Assembly (NCBI GenBank): GCA_023251875.1
Contig: JAHEXY010000005.1
Span: 124,001 to 188,000, forward strand
DNA length: 64,000 bases
From: Bacteroidota bacterium
GTDB taxonomy: Bacteria; Bacteroidota; Bacteroidia; JAHEXY01
Direction of reading: 5' to 3'
Shown: positions 51,668 through 60,397 of the stretch, piece by piece
Position numbering within the stretch: position 1 is the first letter of the stretch
How the letters are laid out: every line of letters begins with the position of its first letter
Made by a program: the position numbers and the translations under genes
Notes under the pieces: generated by a model
What the model was told of the DNA's origin: nothing
The model's input: the letters and a program-made list of their open reading frames with translations, nothing else
Database searches by the model: none

Positions 51668-52594
51668 ATGATAACAGTAAACAACCTAAAAAAAACATAC
51701 GGAAATGTTGAGGCATTAAAAGGAATTAATTTATCAATTTCCCAGGGTGAGTTTTACGGCTTGCTTGGCCCAAATGGCGCAGGGAAATCAACGACCATTA
51801 GCATTATGAGTACTATTCTTAAGGCGGATGCAGGTAATGTTCAAATCGATAATATGGAATTAGGCACTAATGCACAAGCCTGTAAAAAAATAATTGGTGT
51901 AGTGCCTCAAGAAATTGCCTTATACAGTAAACTTTCTGCGTATGAAAATTTACTCTTTTGGGGAAATTTATACAATGTTGAATCATCTGTATTAAAAGAT
52001 AGAATTGATCAAACACTTCACATGATGGGTTTGTATGATAGAAGAAATGACATAATTAAAAATTATTCAGGAGGGATGAAACGTAGAATCAATATTGCTT
52101 CTGCATTGCTACATACTCCGAAAATATTATTTATGGATGAACCTACCGTGGGGATTGATCCTCAAAGTAGAAACTTAATTTTTGAAGTTGTTGAAAAATT
52201 ACATAAAGATGGAATGACCATTGTGTACACCACGCATTATATGGAAGAAGCAGAGCGTTTTTGCAATCGTGTGGGAATTATTGATAATGGACAAATTGTT
52301 GCTGAAGGTTCTTTACAAGATTTAAGAACCAGCAGCGGAATAAAAGAAAATATTTTAATTCGTTATGCCTCTATTTCAAAAGAACAAATAGAAAAATTTT
52401 CTGAACGCATGCAAGCGGTAATTAATCAAGAAGAAAAAACGATTCAATATCCCACAACAGCATTAAAATCTGATTTGCCTAAAATTATTATTGCTTGCAG
52501 TGATTTAGGCCTTGAGATTACTCAAATTGATATTCAAAAAGTAAGTCTCGAAACTATTTTTCTGAAACTAACCGGAAAACAATTGAGAGATTAG
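51668..52594 (+). CDS. ABC transporter ATP-binding protein (ABC-2 type)
   Basis: 308-residue ATPase of the drug/lipid exporter (CcmA/DrrA) type. I use the ATG at 51668 (MITVNNLKKTYGN); the frame could begin at 51629. Walker A LLGPNGAGKSTT, signature NYSGGMKRRINIA, Walker B ILFMDEPTVGIDP and the H-loop TTHYMEEAERF are present. The ATPase is coupled to the ABC-2 permease 59 bases downstream. A GTTCAAAGTTTAA arm starts just after its stop. Confidence 0.9.
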   Translation: MITVNNLKKTYGNVEALKGINLSISQGEFYGLLGPNGAGKSTTISIMSTILKADAGNVQIDNMELGTNAQACKKIIGVVPQEIALYSKLSAYENLLFWGNLYNVESSVLKDRIDQTLHMMGLYDRRNDIIKNYSGGMKRRINIASALLHTPKILFMDEPTVGIDPQSRNLIFEVVEKLHKDGMTIVYTTHYMEEAERFCNRVGIIDNGQIVAEGSLQDLRTSSGIKENILIRYASISKEQIEKFSERMQAVINQEEKTIQYPTTALKSDLPKIIIACSDLGLEITQIDIQKVSLETIFLKLTGKQLRD

Positions 52595-52595
52595 G

Positions 52596-52620
52596 GTTAG
52601 TTCAAAGTTTAAGGTTTGAA
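52596..52620. repeat. Single arm of the GTTCAAAGTTTAA repeat
   Basis: GTTAGTTCAAAGTTTAAGGT and the following TTGAA match the left-arm copies at 33706. It begins 1 base after the ATPase stop codon. Confidence 0.6.
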
Positions 52621-52653
52621 ATTATTATCAATAATAAATTTAAAATATAAAAC

Positions 52654-53880
52654 ATGTTTAACATCATTAAAAAAGATATACGACTATTTTTCTTAGATAA
52701 AAGAGCTGTAATGCTAACTTTTATAATGCCTATTGCAGTTATGTCCCTCATCGCATTTTCATATAGTGGTATGGGCAAAGGTGATGCTCCTAAACCCATA
52801 AAATTAATGGTAAGTGACTTGGACGGATCTCCGTTTTCTAAAGAAATTATTTCAAATCTTATTTCCTTAAAAAGTTTAGATGTGGAATTAATAGAATTGG
52901 ATTCTGCTCAAAATTTAATTAAAAAAGGCGAAGAAAGTTCTGTGCTTATTTTTCATAAAGGCTTAACCGATTCTGTTTTTTTAGGTCATAGTGTTCCTAT
53001 CGAATTGCAATACGATCAGGCAAAAGCAATTGAAGTAGGATTGTTACAACAAGCATTACTATCTAAATTAATGAGTTCGGTGGGTAAAAATGTAATGATT
53101 AATAAAGCCATGAAAGAAGCCGATGAAAAATATTCTGGCGACCCTAAAATGCTAACATTTATTCATGAAAAAATCAAAGAAGATTTTGAAAGTAATTTTT
53201 CTGACAAAAAAAATAGCAGTATGAATATTCAAATGACATCTATTGTAGCTGCAAAAGAGGATAACGATCCTGGGCTTATACAAGCTGTTGCCGGAACTGC
53301 TGTAATGATGCTTTTGTTTAGCATTACTGCAATGGGCGGAAGTTTATTGGATGAAAAGGAAGAAGGAACTTTAAAGCGATTGTTGTATTCTCCAATACAA
53401 ACCAATTTTATTTTGTTCGGCAAAATGATTTCGGCCAATATTGTTTCGATGCTACAACTATCCATTTTATTTCTATTTGCTTGGAATGTTTTTCATTTAA
53501 ATGTTTTTCTCAATTTACCGGCATTGATTGTGATGCTTGTTGCAACAGCATTTGCAGCATCAAGTTTTGGAATGTTATTGGCTTCCATAGCAAAATCAAG
53601 ACAACAATTACAAAGCATGGCATCCTTAATTATTTTAATCATGTCTGCTCTTGGCGGAAGTATGGTACCTTCTTTTCTTATGCCTGAATGGATGCAAAAA
53701 CTTTCAATGGTTTCCATTAACTATTGGTCAATACAAGGTTTTTATGATATTTTCTGGAGACATTTGGCTATAACGGATATTACATTTTTAACTCATGTTG
53801 GAATGCTATTCTTAATTGGAATAATAGGATCTTCTGTTGCAGTAATTTTATTTAGAAGAAATGTTTTGAAGATTGCATAG
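52654..53880 (+). CDS. ABC-2 type transporter permease
   Basis: 408-residue membrane protein with the ABC2_membrane_3 layout: one N-terminal helix (DKRAVMLTFIMPIAVMSLI), a large extracytoplasmic loop to about residue 205, and five or six C-terminal helices beginning AVAGTAVMMLLFSITAMGGS, with EEKEEGTLKRLLYSPI-like (LLDEKEEGTLKRLLYSP) coupling helix. It forms an exporter with the ATPase upstream. The exported substrate is unknown. Confidence 0.88.
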   Translation: MFNIIKKDIRLFFLDKRAVMLTFIMPIAVMSLIAFSYSGMGKGDAPKPIKLMVSDLDGSPFSKEIISNLISLKSLDVELIELDSAQNLIKKGEESSVLIFHKGLTDSVFLGHSVPIELQYDQAKAIEVGLLQQALLSKLMSSVGKNVMINKAMKEADEKYSGDPKMLTFIHEKIKEDFESNFSDKKNSSMNIQMTSIVAAKEDNDPGLIQAVAGTAVMMLLFSITAMGGSLLDEKEEGTLKRLLYSPIQTNFILFGKMISANIVSMLQLSILFLFAWNVFHLNVFLNLPALIVMLVATAFAASSFGMLLASIAKSRQQLQSMASLIILIMSALGGSMVPSFLMPEWMQKLSMVSINYWSIQGFYDIFWRHLAITDITFLTHVGMLFLIGIIGSSVAVILFRRNVLKIA

Positions 53881-53898
53881 GGAAAAAATATCTGACTA

Positions 53899-54690
53899 TC
53901 ATTTCTTCACCTCAGCAATGGGGTATAAAAGTCCGGAATAACAAGTAAGATCTATTTTAATAGCACCCACTAAAAGATCAGCTTGTAAGCGAATAGGAAT
54001 ATGATTTTTATCAGCACTCATCCAAATGGTCATGCCTTCTTTATCTTTAAACAAACGCCCTTCTTGAACCATGGGCATAAATTTCTGACATTTAAAACTC
54101 CCTAATCCGGTTTTCAAGATTTCATCACCTACATACCTAATTTTCATGGGATAAATTTCATCATCTAAAAAAGTAACAATATCTGCTGCGTCACCAATTT
54201 TTAGTGTGTCGTAATTTAAACATCGTGAATAATAGAATGCTGAAAAAATATCTTGTATGCAGTTAGGTACATTGTATGTGCCTTTTCTGCTTACAGCAGT
54301 ATTGGTGGTTTGATTAAAAAGTACATCTTGTTCGATTTTATATCCCCCCTCATCAACACGCCTAATAAAATCATAAGGGATAATTGTTTCTTGATCAATG
54401 TATGATTCATATTTATCTCTAACCTTAAAAAACCAATCGAACATGCCTTCTGAATTTCCGGTTCCAATCATGTGAAAGGTTTTTTTACCGTAATAGGTTT
54501 TTTCTTCATTGGTAATCGATAGTACTGCAGTTCCTCCATCCATCCACATGTATTTTACATGGTATTCGATTCGCTCTCCACGTTTAAAATTTACTTTATC
54601 AATTCCGCAAGCTTCTTGTGAGTTTGAGTTTTTTGCAAGAAAGAAAATACTATATAATAGAAAAAGTAGAAATTTAGAAATTGTATTCAA
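53899..54690 (-). CDS. DUF3108 domain-containing exported protein
   Basis: DUF3108 protein: FKRGERIEYHVKYMWMDGGT near the N-terminus and TIWMSADKNHIPIRLQADLL near the C-terminus are typical. I prefer the TTG at 54690, giving a clean signal peptide (NTISKFLLFLLYSIFFLAKN). An ATG at 54762 lies upstream in frame but would translate the GGGAGAGGGC repeat (copy 4) before the signal peptide. The purine-rich repeat GGAGAGGGC just before the TTG might even serve as a ribosome-binding sequence. Function of the family is unknown. It is downstream of leuS. Confidence 0.75.
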   Translation of the reverse strand: MNTISKFLLFLLYSIFFLAKNSNSQEACGIDKVNFKRGERIEYHVKYMWMDGGTAVLSITNEEKTYYGKKTFHMIGTGNSEGMFDWFFKVRDKYESYIDQETIIPYDFIRRVDEGGYKIEQDVLFNQTTNTAVSRKGTYNVPNCIQDIFSAFYYSRCLNYDTLKIGDAADIVTFLDDEIYPMKIRYVGDEILKTGLGSFKCQKFMPMVQEGRLFKDKEGMTIWMSADKNHIPIRLQADLLVGAIKIDLTCYSGLLYPIAEVKK

Positions 54691-54728
54691 GCCCTCTCCC
54701 TGCCCTCTCCCTTGGGAGAGGGTATCAC
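54688..54728. repeat. Dispersed CCTCTCC/GGAGAGG repeat, copy 4
   Basis: CAAGCCCTCTCCCTGCCCTC followed by TCCCTTGGGAGAGGGTA overlaps the likely start of the DUF3108 gene and lies in its possible leader, forming the same stem as the copies at 17677 and 24910. Confidence 0.8.
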
Positions 54729-54785
54729 CAAAATATATTTTTATTTTTTTTGAATCTTTCAATCTTCCAATTTTTAATCTTTCAA

Positions 54786-57548
54786 TTAGATGACAATATT
54801 CACAATCTTATTATGCACTACTATTACTTTTTTAGGGGCCTTGCCATCTAAGCATTTTTTTGTTTGCTCGGCTTCCATTACCATACGTTCTACTTCTTCT
54901 TTAGTCAAACTTAATGCCAAATTCATTTTAAATTTCATTTTGCCATTAAGGGATACAGGATATTCAAAAGCGCTTTCAACTAAATATTCAGCATTATACA
55001 AAGGAAATTGGGCTTTGCAAACGCTCTCTTTTTCTCCCATTAATTGCCATAGTTCTTCAGCAATATGAGGCGCATAAGGCGATAAAATAATTAATAAATC
55101 TTTTAAAATAGCCTGTTTGTTACATTTTAAATCGGTCAATTCATTTACGCAAATCATAAATGTGCTTACCGATGTATTAAACGAAAAGCGCTCTACATCT
55201 TCTTCAACTTTTTTTATGGCTTTATGCAAGGCTTTTAATTCTTCATTTGTTGGAGCTTCATCACTAATTTTAAATTCGTTATTTACATCATGAAATAATC
55301 TCCAAAGTTTTTTTAGAAAACGATGTACCCCTTCAATACCTTGTATATCCCAAGGCTTAAATTGTTCGAGTGGCCCTAAAAACATTTCATACAAACGCAA
55401 TGTATCAGCACCATAAGCAGTAACCACATCATCCGGGTTTACAACATTGTGGAATGATTTCGACATTTTTTCCGTTTCATGACCACAGATGTATTTTCCA
55501 TTTTCAAGAATAAAAGTAGCATCAGCAAATTCTGCCCGCCAATTTTTAAATTTTTCTACATCTAATGCGCCATCCTTTTCAATTGTGATATCAACACGAA
55601 TGGGAGTAGTATCGTAATTTTTCCTAAGATTATAAGAAACAAATTGATTGCTTCCTTTTACACGATAAACCAAAGAAGAAATCCCAAGAATCATTCCTTG
55701 GTTAATTAGTTTTTTGAAAGGTTCATCTTTGCTCACAAGCCCAAGATCAAATAAAAATTTCTGCCAAAAACGTGCATACAATAAATGCCCGGTTGCATGT
55801 TCAGCGCCTCCAATATATAAATCTACATCTTGCCAATATTGTTCAGCTTCTTTGCTTACAAATGCATTTGCATTATTCGGATCCATGTATCGTAGAAAAT
55901 ACCAACTCGATCCTGCCCAGCCGGGCATGGTGTTGTATTCGTAACGATCCCCATTTTTGGGTTTCCAATTTTTTGCTCTGCCAAGTGGTGGTTCTCCTGT
56001 TTCGGTTGGTAAATAAGCATCAACTTCAGGTAATTCAAGCGGTAATTCATTTTCATTTAATAAAAATGGAGTTTCATTTTTATAATAAATTGGAATAGGT
56101 TCTCCCCAATAACGCTGGCGACTAAAAATAGCATCGCGCATGCGGAAATTTATTTTGCCTTTACCTAAATCTCGTTTTTCAATTTCTTCTATGGCTTTTT
56201 TTATGGCAGTTTTTGCGTCTAGTCCATCTAAAAATCCGGAATTTATCAAGATACCTTCTTTTTCTTCATAGGCGGCATTGCTAATATCTACATCTTTTAC
56301 AATAGGAAGTATGGGTAAATTAAAATGCTTGGCAAAAGCAAAATCACGTGAATCACCAGAAGGCACAGCCATTACAGCTCCTGTTCCATAACCCAATAAA
56401 ACATAATCACCAATCCAAACCGGAATTTTATTTCCATTAAATGGATGAAGCACATAAGCCCCGGTAAATTCTCCAGAAACCCTTTTTACGTCAGACATGC
56501 GATCTCTTTCTGAACGGCTTTTGGTTTCGTGAATGTATTTTTCAACAGCAGCTTTTTTATCTACAGTAGTTATTTTTGAAACCAATTCATGTTCGGGTGC
56601 AAGCACAACAAAGCTTACTCCAAAAATAGTATCAGGCCTTGTGGTAAAAACTTCCATTGATTCAGCATGCCCATCAATTTGAAAACGCAATGAAGATCCT
56701 TCTGATTTTCCAATCCAATTGCGTTGAATTTCTTTTAATGAATCGCTCCAATCAATATTGTTTAGGTCTTGCAATAAACGTTCTGCATAAGCAGAAATTC
56801 TAAGCGACCATTGTTTCATTAATTTTCTTTCAACGGGATAGCCTCCTCGTTCAGAAACTCCATCTTTTACTTCTGCTTCTGCCAATACAGTTCCTAATTC
56901 GGGGCACCAGTTTACCAATGAGTCAGATAAATAAGCCAAACGGTATTCCATTAAAAGATTTAATTTTTGAGCTTCTGAAAATTGCTTCCATTCATCTTGA
57001 GAAAAGAGCGAATGAAAATTAGTTGCAGCACTTATGTTTACATTTCCTTCTTTTTCAAAAATTGCAATTAAGTCTTGAATTTTTTCTGCCTTGTTTGTTT
57101 TTTTATTGTACCATGCATTAAACAATTGCATAAATATCCATTGCGTCCATTTGTAATAATTGGGGTCAGAAGTTTTCACTTCTCTTGTCCAATCAAAAGA
57201 AAAACCAAGATTATCTAATTGTTCTTTATAACGAAGTAAATTTTTTTCTGTTGTTATTGCCGGATGTTGTCCTGTTTGAATGGCATATTGTTCAGCCGGT
57301 AATCCAAATGCATCAAATCCCATTGGATGCAATACATTAAATCCTTTTAATCTTTTATAACGAGAATAAATATCAGAGGCAATATAACCCAGAGGATGCC
57401 CAACATGCAAGCCTGAACCGGAAGGGTAGGGGAACATATCCAATACATAAAACTTAGGTTTGTCGGTTTTATTTTCGGTTTTATAAATCTGGTTTTCTTT
57501 CCAGTATTGTTGCCACTTTTTTTCTATTTGATCGAATTTGTATTCCAT
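54786..57548 (-). CDS. leuS: Leucine--tRNA ligase
   Basis: 920-residue class Ia synthetase. HVGH (residues 48-51, in [16 protein letters not shown]) and KMSKS (694-698) are the ATP-binding motifs. An extra segment (roughly 125-170, [20 protein letters not shown] and so on) lengthens the N-terminal part compared with the E. coli enzyme. The editing domain starts around [14 protein letters not shown] with [14 protein letters not shown] in it, and the C-terminal anticodon-binding helices end before [15 protein letters not shown]. It is a single gene with a 282-base upstream gap that carries a TACCTTTA promoter-like site on the minus strand. Confidence 0.97.
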   Translation of the reverse strand: MEYKFDQIEKKWQQYWKENQIYKTENKTDKPKFYVLDMFPYPSGSGLHVGHPLGYIASDIYSRYKRLKGFNVLHPMGFDAFGLPAEQYAIQTGQHPAITTEKNLLRYKEQLDNLGFSFDWTREVKTSDPNYYKWTQWIFMQLFNAWYNKKTNKAEKIQDLIAIFEKEGNVNISAATNFHSLFSQDEWKQFSEAQKLNLLMEYRLAYLSDSLVNWCPELGTVLAEAEVKDGVSERGGYPVERKLMKQWSLRISAYAERLLQDLNNIDWSDSLKEIQRNWIGKSEGSSLRFQIDGHAESMEVFTTRPDTIFGVSFVVLAPEHELVSKITTVDKKAAVEKYIHETKSRSERDRMSDVKRVSGEFTGAYVLHPFNGNKIPVWIGDYVLLGYGTGAVMAVPSGDSRDFAFAKHFNLPILPIVKDVDISNAAYEEKEGILINSGFLDGLDAKTAIKKAIEEIEKRDLGKGKINFRMRDAIFSRQRYWGEPIPIYYKNETPFLLNENELPLELPEVDAYLPTETGEPPLGRAKNWKPKNGDRYEYNTMPGWAGSSWYFLRYMDPNNANAFVSKEAEQYWQDVDLYIGGAEHATGHLLYARFWQKFLFDLGLVSKDEPFKKLINQGMILGISSLVYRVKGSNQFVSYNLRKNYDTTPIRVDITIEKDGALDVEKFKNWRAEFADATFILENGKYICGHETEKMSKSFHNVVNPDDVVTAYGADTLRLYEMFLGPLEQFKPWDIQGIEGVHRFLKKLWRLFHDVNNEFKISDEAPTNEELKALHKAIKKVEEDVERFSFNTSVSTFMICVNELTDLKCNKQAILKDLLIILSPYAPHIAEELWQLMGEKESVCKAQFPLYNAEYLVESAFEYPVSLNGKMKFKMNLALSLTKEEVERMVMEAEQTKKCLDGKAPKKVIVVHNKIVNIVI

Positions 57549-57830
57549 ACCATGTAAATTCTAATTTTATTAAACGTATTTTAATTTTTGGTTTTTAAAT
57601 AAAAACATTAAAAATTCTGTACATAAATTATGTGTAGATAAAGGTACTAACTCCTGTTTAATTTAAGGGTGTTGAAATTTGTTTAAAAATGAAAAAATCT
57701 CGTTTCTACAAAAATAAATTTTGTTTTTATAGGAAATATTGAAACTTTTTTTCACCTTCTGCGTAACAAAGCTACCCAAGCTCTCTGATAAACATTTTTA
57801 ATTTAAACAAAACCCTAAAAAACATTTATC

Positions 57831-58292
57831 ATGAAAAAAACATTTTTAAAAGCACAATGGATGCTAGCTGTATGCAGCATCATTTTTATTTCTTCTTGTA
57901 AAAAGGATGAAGTAGTTACAAGCAAACAAATAACCAATACAACCAACACAAATTTTGTTGAGCAAGGGACAAATTCAAATCCGGAAACACTTTCCGTTGA
58001 GTTGGTAAGATTTGAAACTACTAATGTAAATGGACAAATAGTAATTGAATGGGAATCAGCATCTGAACGTACTAACTATTGTTATGAAGTAGAAAGAAGT
58101 CAAGATGGAGTAAACTATACCATAATTGCGCAGCAATTTATTTCATCTTCTGAATCTAATAGCACTGTCCCAAAGAACTATTTAGCTCTTGATCCATCAC
58201 CATTATCTGGTAATTCTTATTACAGATTAAAGCAAGTGTGTACGGATTATACTTATGAAACGTTTGAACCAACTTCAGTTTATAATAAATAA
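57831..58292 (+). CDS. Small lipoprotein with fibronectin-like segment
   Basis: 153-residue lipoprotein: the signal peptide ends in FISSC (Cys23), followed by KKDE. The C-terminal half (VELVRFETTNVNGQIVIEWE, YEVERSQDGVNYTIIAQ, NSYYRLKQV) is the Fn3-like block that occurs before T9SS sorting domains in many Bacteroidota proteins, but no sorting domain follows. It is probably exported to the periplasm or outer membrane. A perfect terminator follows it. Confidence 0.75.
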   Translation: MKKTFLKAQWMLAVCSIIFISSCKKDEVVTSKQITNTTNTNFVEQGTNSNPETLSVELVRFETTNVNGQIVIEWESASERTNYCYEVERSQDGVNYTIIAQQFISSSESNSTVPKNYLALDPSPLSGNSYYRLKQVCTDYTYETFEPTSVYNK

Positions 58293-58315
58293 TATATAGG
58301 TTGTTATTAAAAAAT

Positions 58316-58360
58316 AAGCCTGATAAATAGGGTAATGCCAAATATTCTCAGGCTTTTTTT
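58316..58360 (+). terminator. Intrinsic terminator after the small lipoprotein
   Basis: AAGCCTGA (58316-58323) pairs with TCAGGCTT (58348-58355), followed by a T-run to 58360, 24 bases after the stop. Confidence 0.8.
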
Positions 58361-58376
58361 ATGATCTCTCGTTATC

Positions 58377-58400
58377 CCAATGTCATTACGTTAAGGGAAC
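58377..58400. repeat. CAATGTCATTACGTTAAGG repeat, copy 2
   Basis: CCAATGTCATTACGTTAAGG differs from the copy at 19931 by A/C at one base. After a 32-base spacer, CGCTCA (58433-58438) and TGAGCG (58444-58449) form a stem followed by nine T residues, again a terminator-like hairpin. Confidence 0.65.
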
Positions 58401-58442
58401 AAAAAGAATTATTTTTTCAGATGCTTCTTCTTCGCTCAGCCT

Positions 58443-58691
58443 ATGAGCGTTTTTTTTTCTGAAAGTTATCACTTAGAAAAAGCAATATTACACGCTTCTA
58501 AAGCAGCTTATTTATCAGCCTTGATTTTATATGATGCAAAAGCAGTTGAAAAATTCAAGGATCCTTTGGAATTAAAAGATTGCTTAATTGCAGAACCGAT
58601 GAATACAAAGCTGAATAAATTTAAAAAATCCAATCCGGAAGCATTTTTCTATTGGTATAAAATTTACGAATTATCAATACTAGCAAAATAG
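58443..58691 (+). CDS. Doubtful 82-residue ORF, probable gene debris
   Basis: The frame begins MSVFFSESYHLEKAILHASK and ends YKIYELSILAK, with a helical, HEPN-like feel (KAAYLSALILYDAKAVEK) but no family I can name. Its ATG sits inside a hairpin-plus-T-run structure, and the Phe-Phe codons come from that T-run, so this start cannot be the original one. The following frame at 58692 is also a truncated gene. I regard the two as remnants. Confidence 0.35.
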   Translation: MSVFFSESYHLEKAILHASKAAYLSALILYDAKAVEKFKDPLELKDCLIAEPMNTKLNKFKKSNPEAFFYWYKIYELSILAK

Positions 58692-58820
58692 ATGGCAATA
58701 TCTAAAAACATAACTAAGGAGCATATTGAAAGGGCAATTAAAGAAATTGTTCCTGCTCAAATTCCGGCTCAACGACTGGAGCAGAATTATTCACTTATTT
58801 CAAATGGAAAATCGTTATAG
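58692..58820 (+). pseudogene. N-terminal fragment of a restriction-type (McrB/HNH-like) protein
   Basis: 42 codons beginning MAISKNITKEHIERAIKEIV and ending YSLISNGKSL. This is the start of a family of N-terminal domains in restriction-like proteins, typically I-T-x-E-H-I-x-x-A-I and then Y-x-L-x-x-N-G-K-x-Y-P-P-K. Translation stops right at the NGKS position, so the YPPK part and the catalytic domain are missing. It abuts the end of the convergent M20 gene (6-base overlap). The identification is by motif memory only. Confidence 0.45.
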
Positions 58821-60017
58821 CGTTAATTCCTGCAATGCAATCCATGCCATTAAGCCCATGCCAATCTCTAGAGCATGTTCATCAACATTAAAGGTAGCTG
58901 TATGAACATTCGAAGTAATTCCCTTTTTTTTATTACCTGTGCCCAATCTATAAAAACACCCAGGCAAGTGTTGTGTATAATAGGCAAAATCTTCGGCAGT
59001 CATTCTTAGATCGAGTTGTTCTACATTTTCTTCTCCTAAATATTGTTTAGCTGCATTTTCGGCATGTTGGGTTAAAATTCCATCATTATATAAAACAGGA
59101 TACCCTCTTTTAATTTCAAAAATACATGTTGCGCCCATACTTTCTGCAATGCCCTTTGCAAGGCTAATCATTTTTTGATGAGCCTCAATTCTCCAATTTT
59201 CATCAAGGGTACGAAAGGTTCCTTCTAATTTTACTTCATCAGGAATTACATTGGTAGCCCCATTTGCTATTACTTTTCCAAAAGATAAAACGGATGGTAT
59301 TATTGGTTGACAATTTCTGCTCACAATTTGTTGCAGAGCAACAATAATATGAGAAGCAATTAAAACAGGATCAACAGTTAAATGAGGAAGTGCCCCATGC
59401 CCACCTTTGCCAATAACGGTTACATACAATTCATCCGTAGAAGCCATATACATACCCGATCTAAAACCAACTTTGCCTGTTTCCATTGATGGGAAAACAT
59501 GAAGACCAATAATGCCCGATGGTTTAGGATTTTCTAAAACACCTTCGGCAATCATTAAGGAAGCTCCTCCGGGCAATTTTTCTTCTCCCGGTTGAAAGAT
59601 CAGTTTTATCGTTCCTTCAAATTCGTTTTTTAATGAATGTAATATTTTGGCTGCGCCTAATAAACATGAAGTATGCACATCATGGCCACAGGCATGCATT
59701 ACACCTGCATTTACAGAACAATAGTCAACTTTATTTTGTTCTTGTATAGGCAAAGCATCCATATCAGCACGTAATGCAATTACTTTTTTAGTAGGATTTT
59801 TACCTTCAATTATTCCTACTATTCCCGTTTTTACAAAACCTGTCTTAAATGAAATTTGAAATTCCTTTAATTTTTGTGCAATAAAAGCTGAGGTATTGAA
59901 TTCTTGAAAAGATAATTCAGGATGCGCATGCATATGCCTGCGAATTGTTTGTATTTCGCTAAAATATTGTTTTGATAATGTTTTTATTTTTTCTAGTAAC
60001 TGCATTTTATTTTCCAA
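58815..60017 (-). CDS. M20 family amidohydrolase (N-acyl-amino-acid deacylase type)
   Basis: 400-residue metallohydrolase of the M20D group. RRHMHAHPELSFQEF near the N-terminus, ALRADMDALPIQEQ, MHACGHDVHTSCLLGAAKIL and FQPGEEKLPGGASLM give the metal ligands and the base Glu. The dimerisation (lid) domain is the middle region. Such enzymes hydrolyse N-acetyl or N-acyl amino acids and sometimes indole-3-acetyl amino acids. The start overlaps the TSUP stop by 11 bases, so both are probably one operon. Confidence 0.91.
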   Translation of the reverse strand: MENKMQLLEKIKTLSKQYFSEIQTIRRHMHAHPELSFQEFNTSAFIAQKLKEFQISFKTGFVKTGIVGIIEGKNPTKKVIALRADMDALPIQEQNKVDYCSVNAGVMHACGHDVHTSCLLGAAKILHSLKNEFEGTIKLIFQPGEEKLPGGASLMIAEGVLENPKPSGIIGLHVFPSMETGKVGFRSGMYMASTDELYVTVIGKGGHGALPHLTVDPVLIASHIIVALQQIVSRNCQPIIPSVLSFGKVIANGATNVIPDEVKLEGTFRTLDENWRIEAHQKMISLAKGIAESMGATCIFEIKRGYPVLYNDGILTQHAENAAKQYLGEENVEQLDLRMTAEDFAYYTQHLPGCFYRLGTGNKKKGITSNVHTATFNVDEHALEIGMGLMAWIALQELTL

Positions 60018-60387
60018 ACAACATTTTAATTGCTACAAGAATCATTAATACTGCAAATGATTTTTTTATTACGGGTATGGGTAATGTGCTATTTGCAAGT
60101 TTAGAGCCTATAAGGCTACCAAACACAAATCCCAATGCAATTATAAATGCATTTTTAAAATCAGTATTGCCTAAATTTCCTTTTGTGTAATAATTGTAAA
60201 CGCCTAAAGCACCAACTGGCATCATCATCACGACCAAGCTCGTGCCTTGCGCTTGAAGTTGTGAACTATTTAAAAAATAAACCATGGCGGGCACCATAAT
60301 AATGCCACCGCCTACGCCTACTAGACCTCCTAGGGTTCCGGCTGCCAATCCAATCAATATTAAAACAACGACAGAAAATGCGCTCAT
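60007..60387 (-). CDS. Sulfite exporter TauE/SafE (TSUP) family, single-repeat form
   Basis: 126-residue membrane protein with four hydrophobic segments. The first, VVLILIGLAAGTLGGLVGVGGGIIMVPAM, carries the TSUP GGLVGVGGG motif. The usual TSUP protein has two such halves (about 250 residues); this one has only one, a form common in Bacteroidota, so it would act as a dimer. The transported anion is unknown. It is followed by the overlapping M20 gene. Confidence 0.86.
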   Translation of the reverse strand: MSAFSVVVLILIGLAAGTLGGLVGVGGGIIMVPAMVYFLNSSQLQAQGTSLVVMMMPVGALGVYNYYTKGNLGNTDFKNAFIIALGFVFGSLIGSKLANSTLPIPVIKKSFAVLMILVAIKMLFGK

Positions 60388-60397
60388 GTTATAAAAA

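Noticed and set aside
57549-57830. Possible tRNA or small RNA upstream of leuS
   Set aside because: No cloverleaf, T-loop or closing stem could be found; the gap was left as a promoter region.
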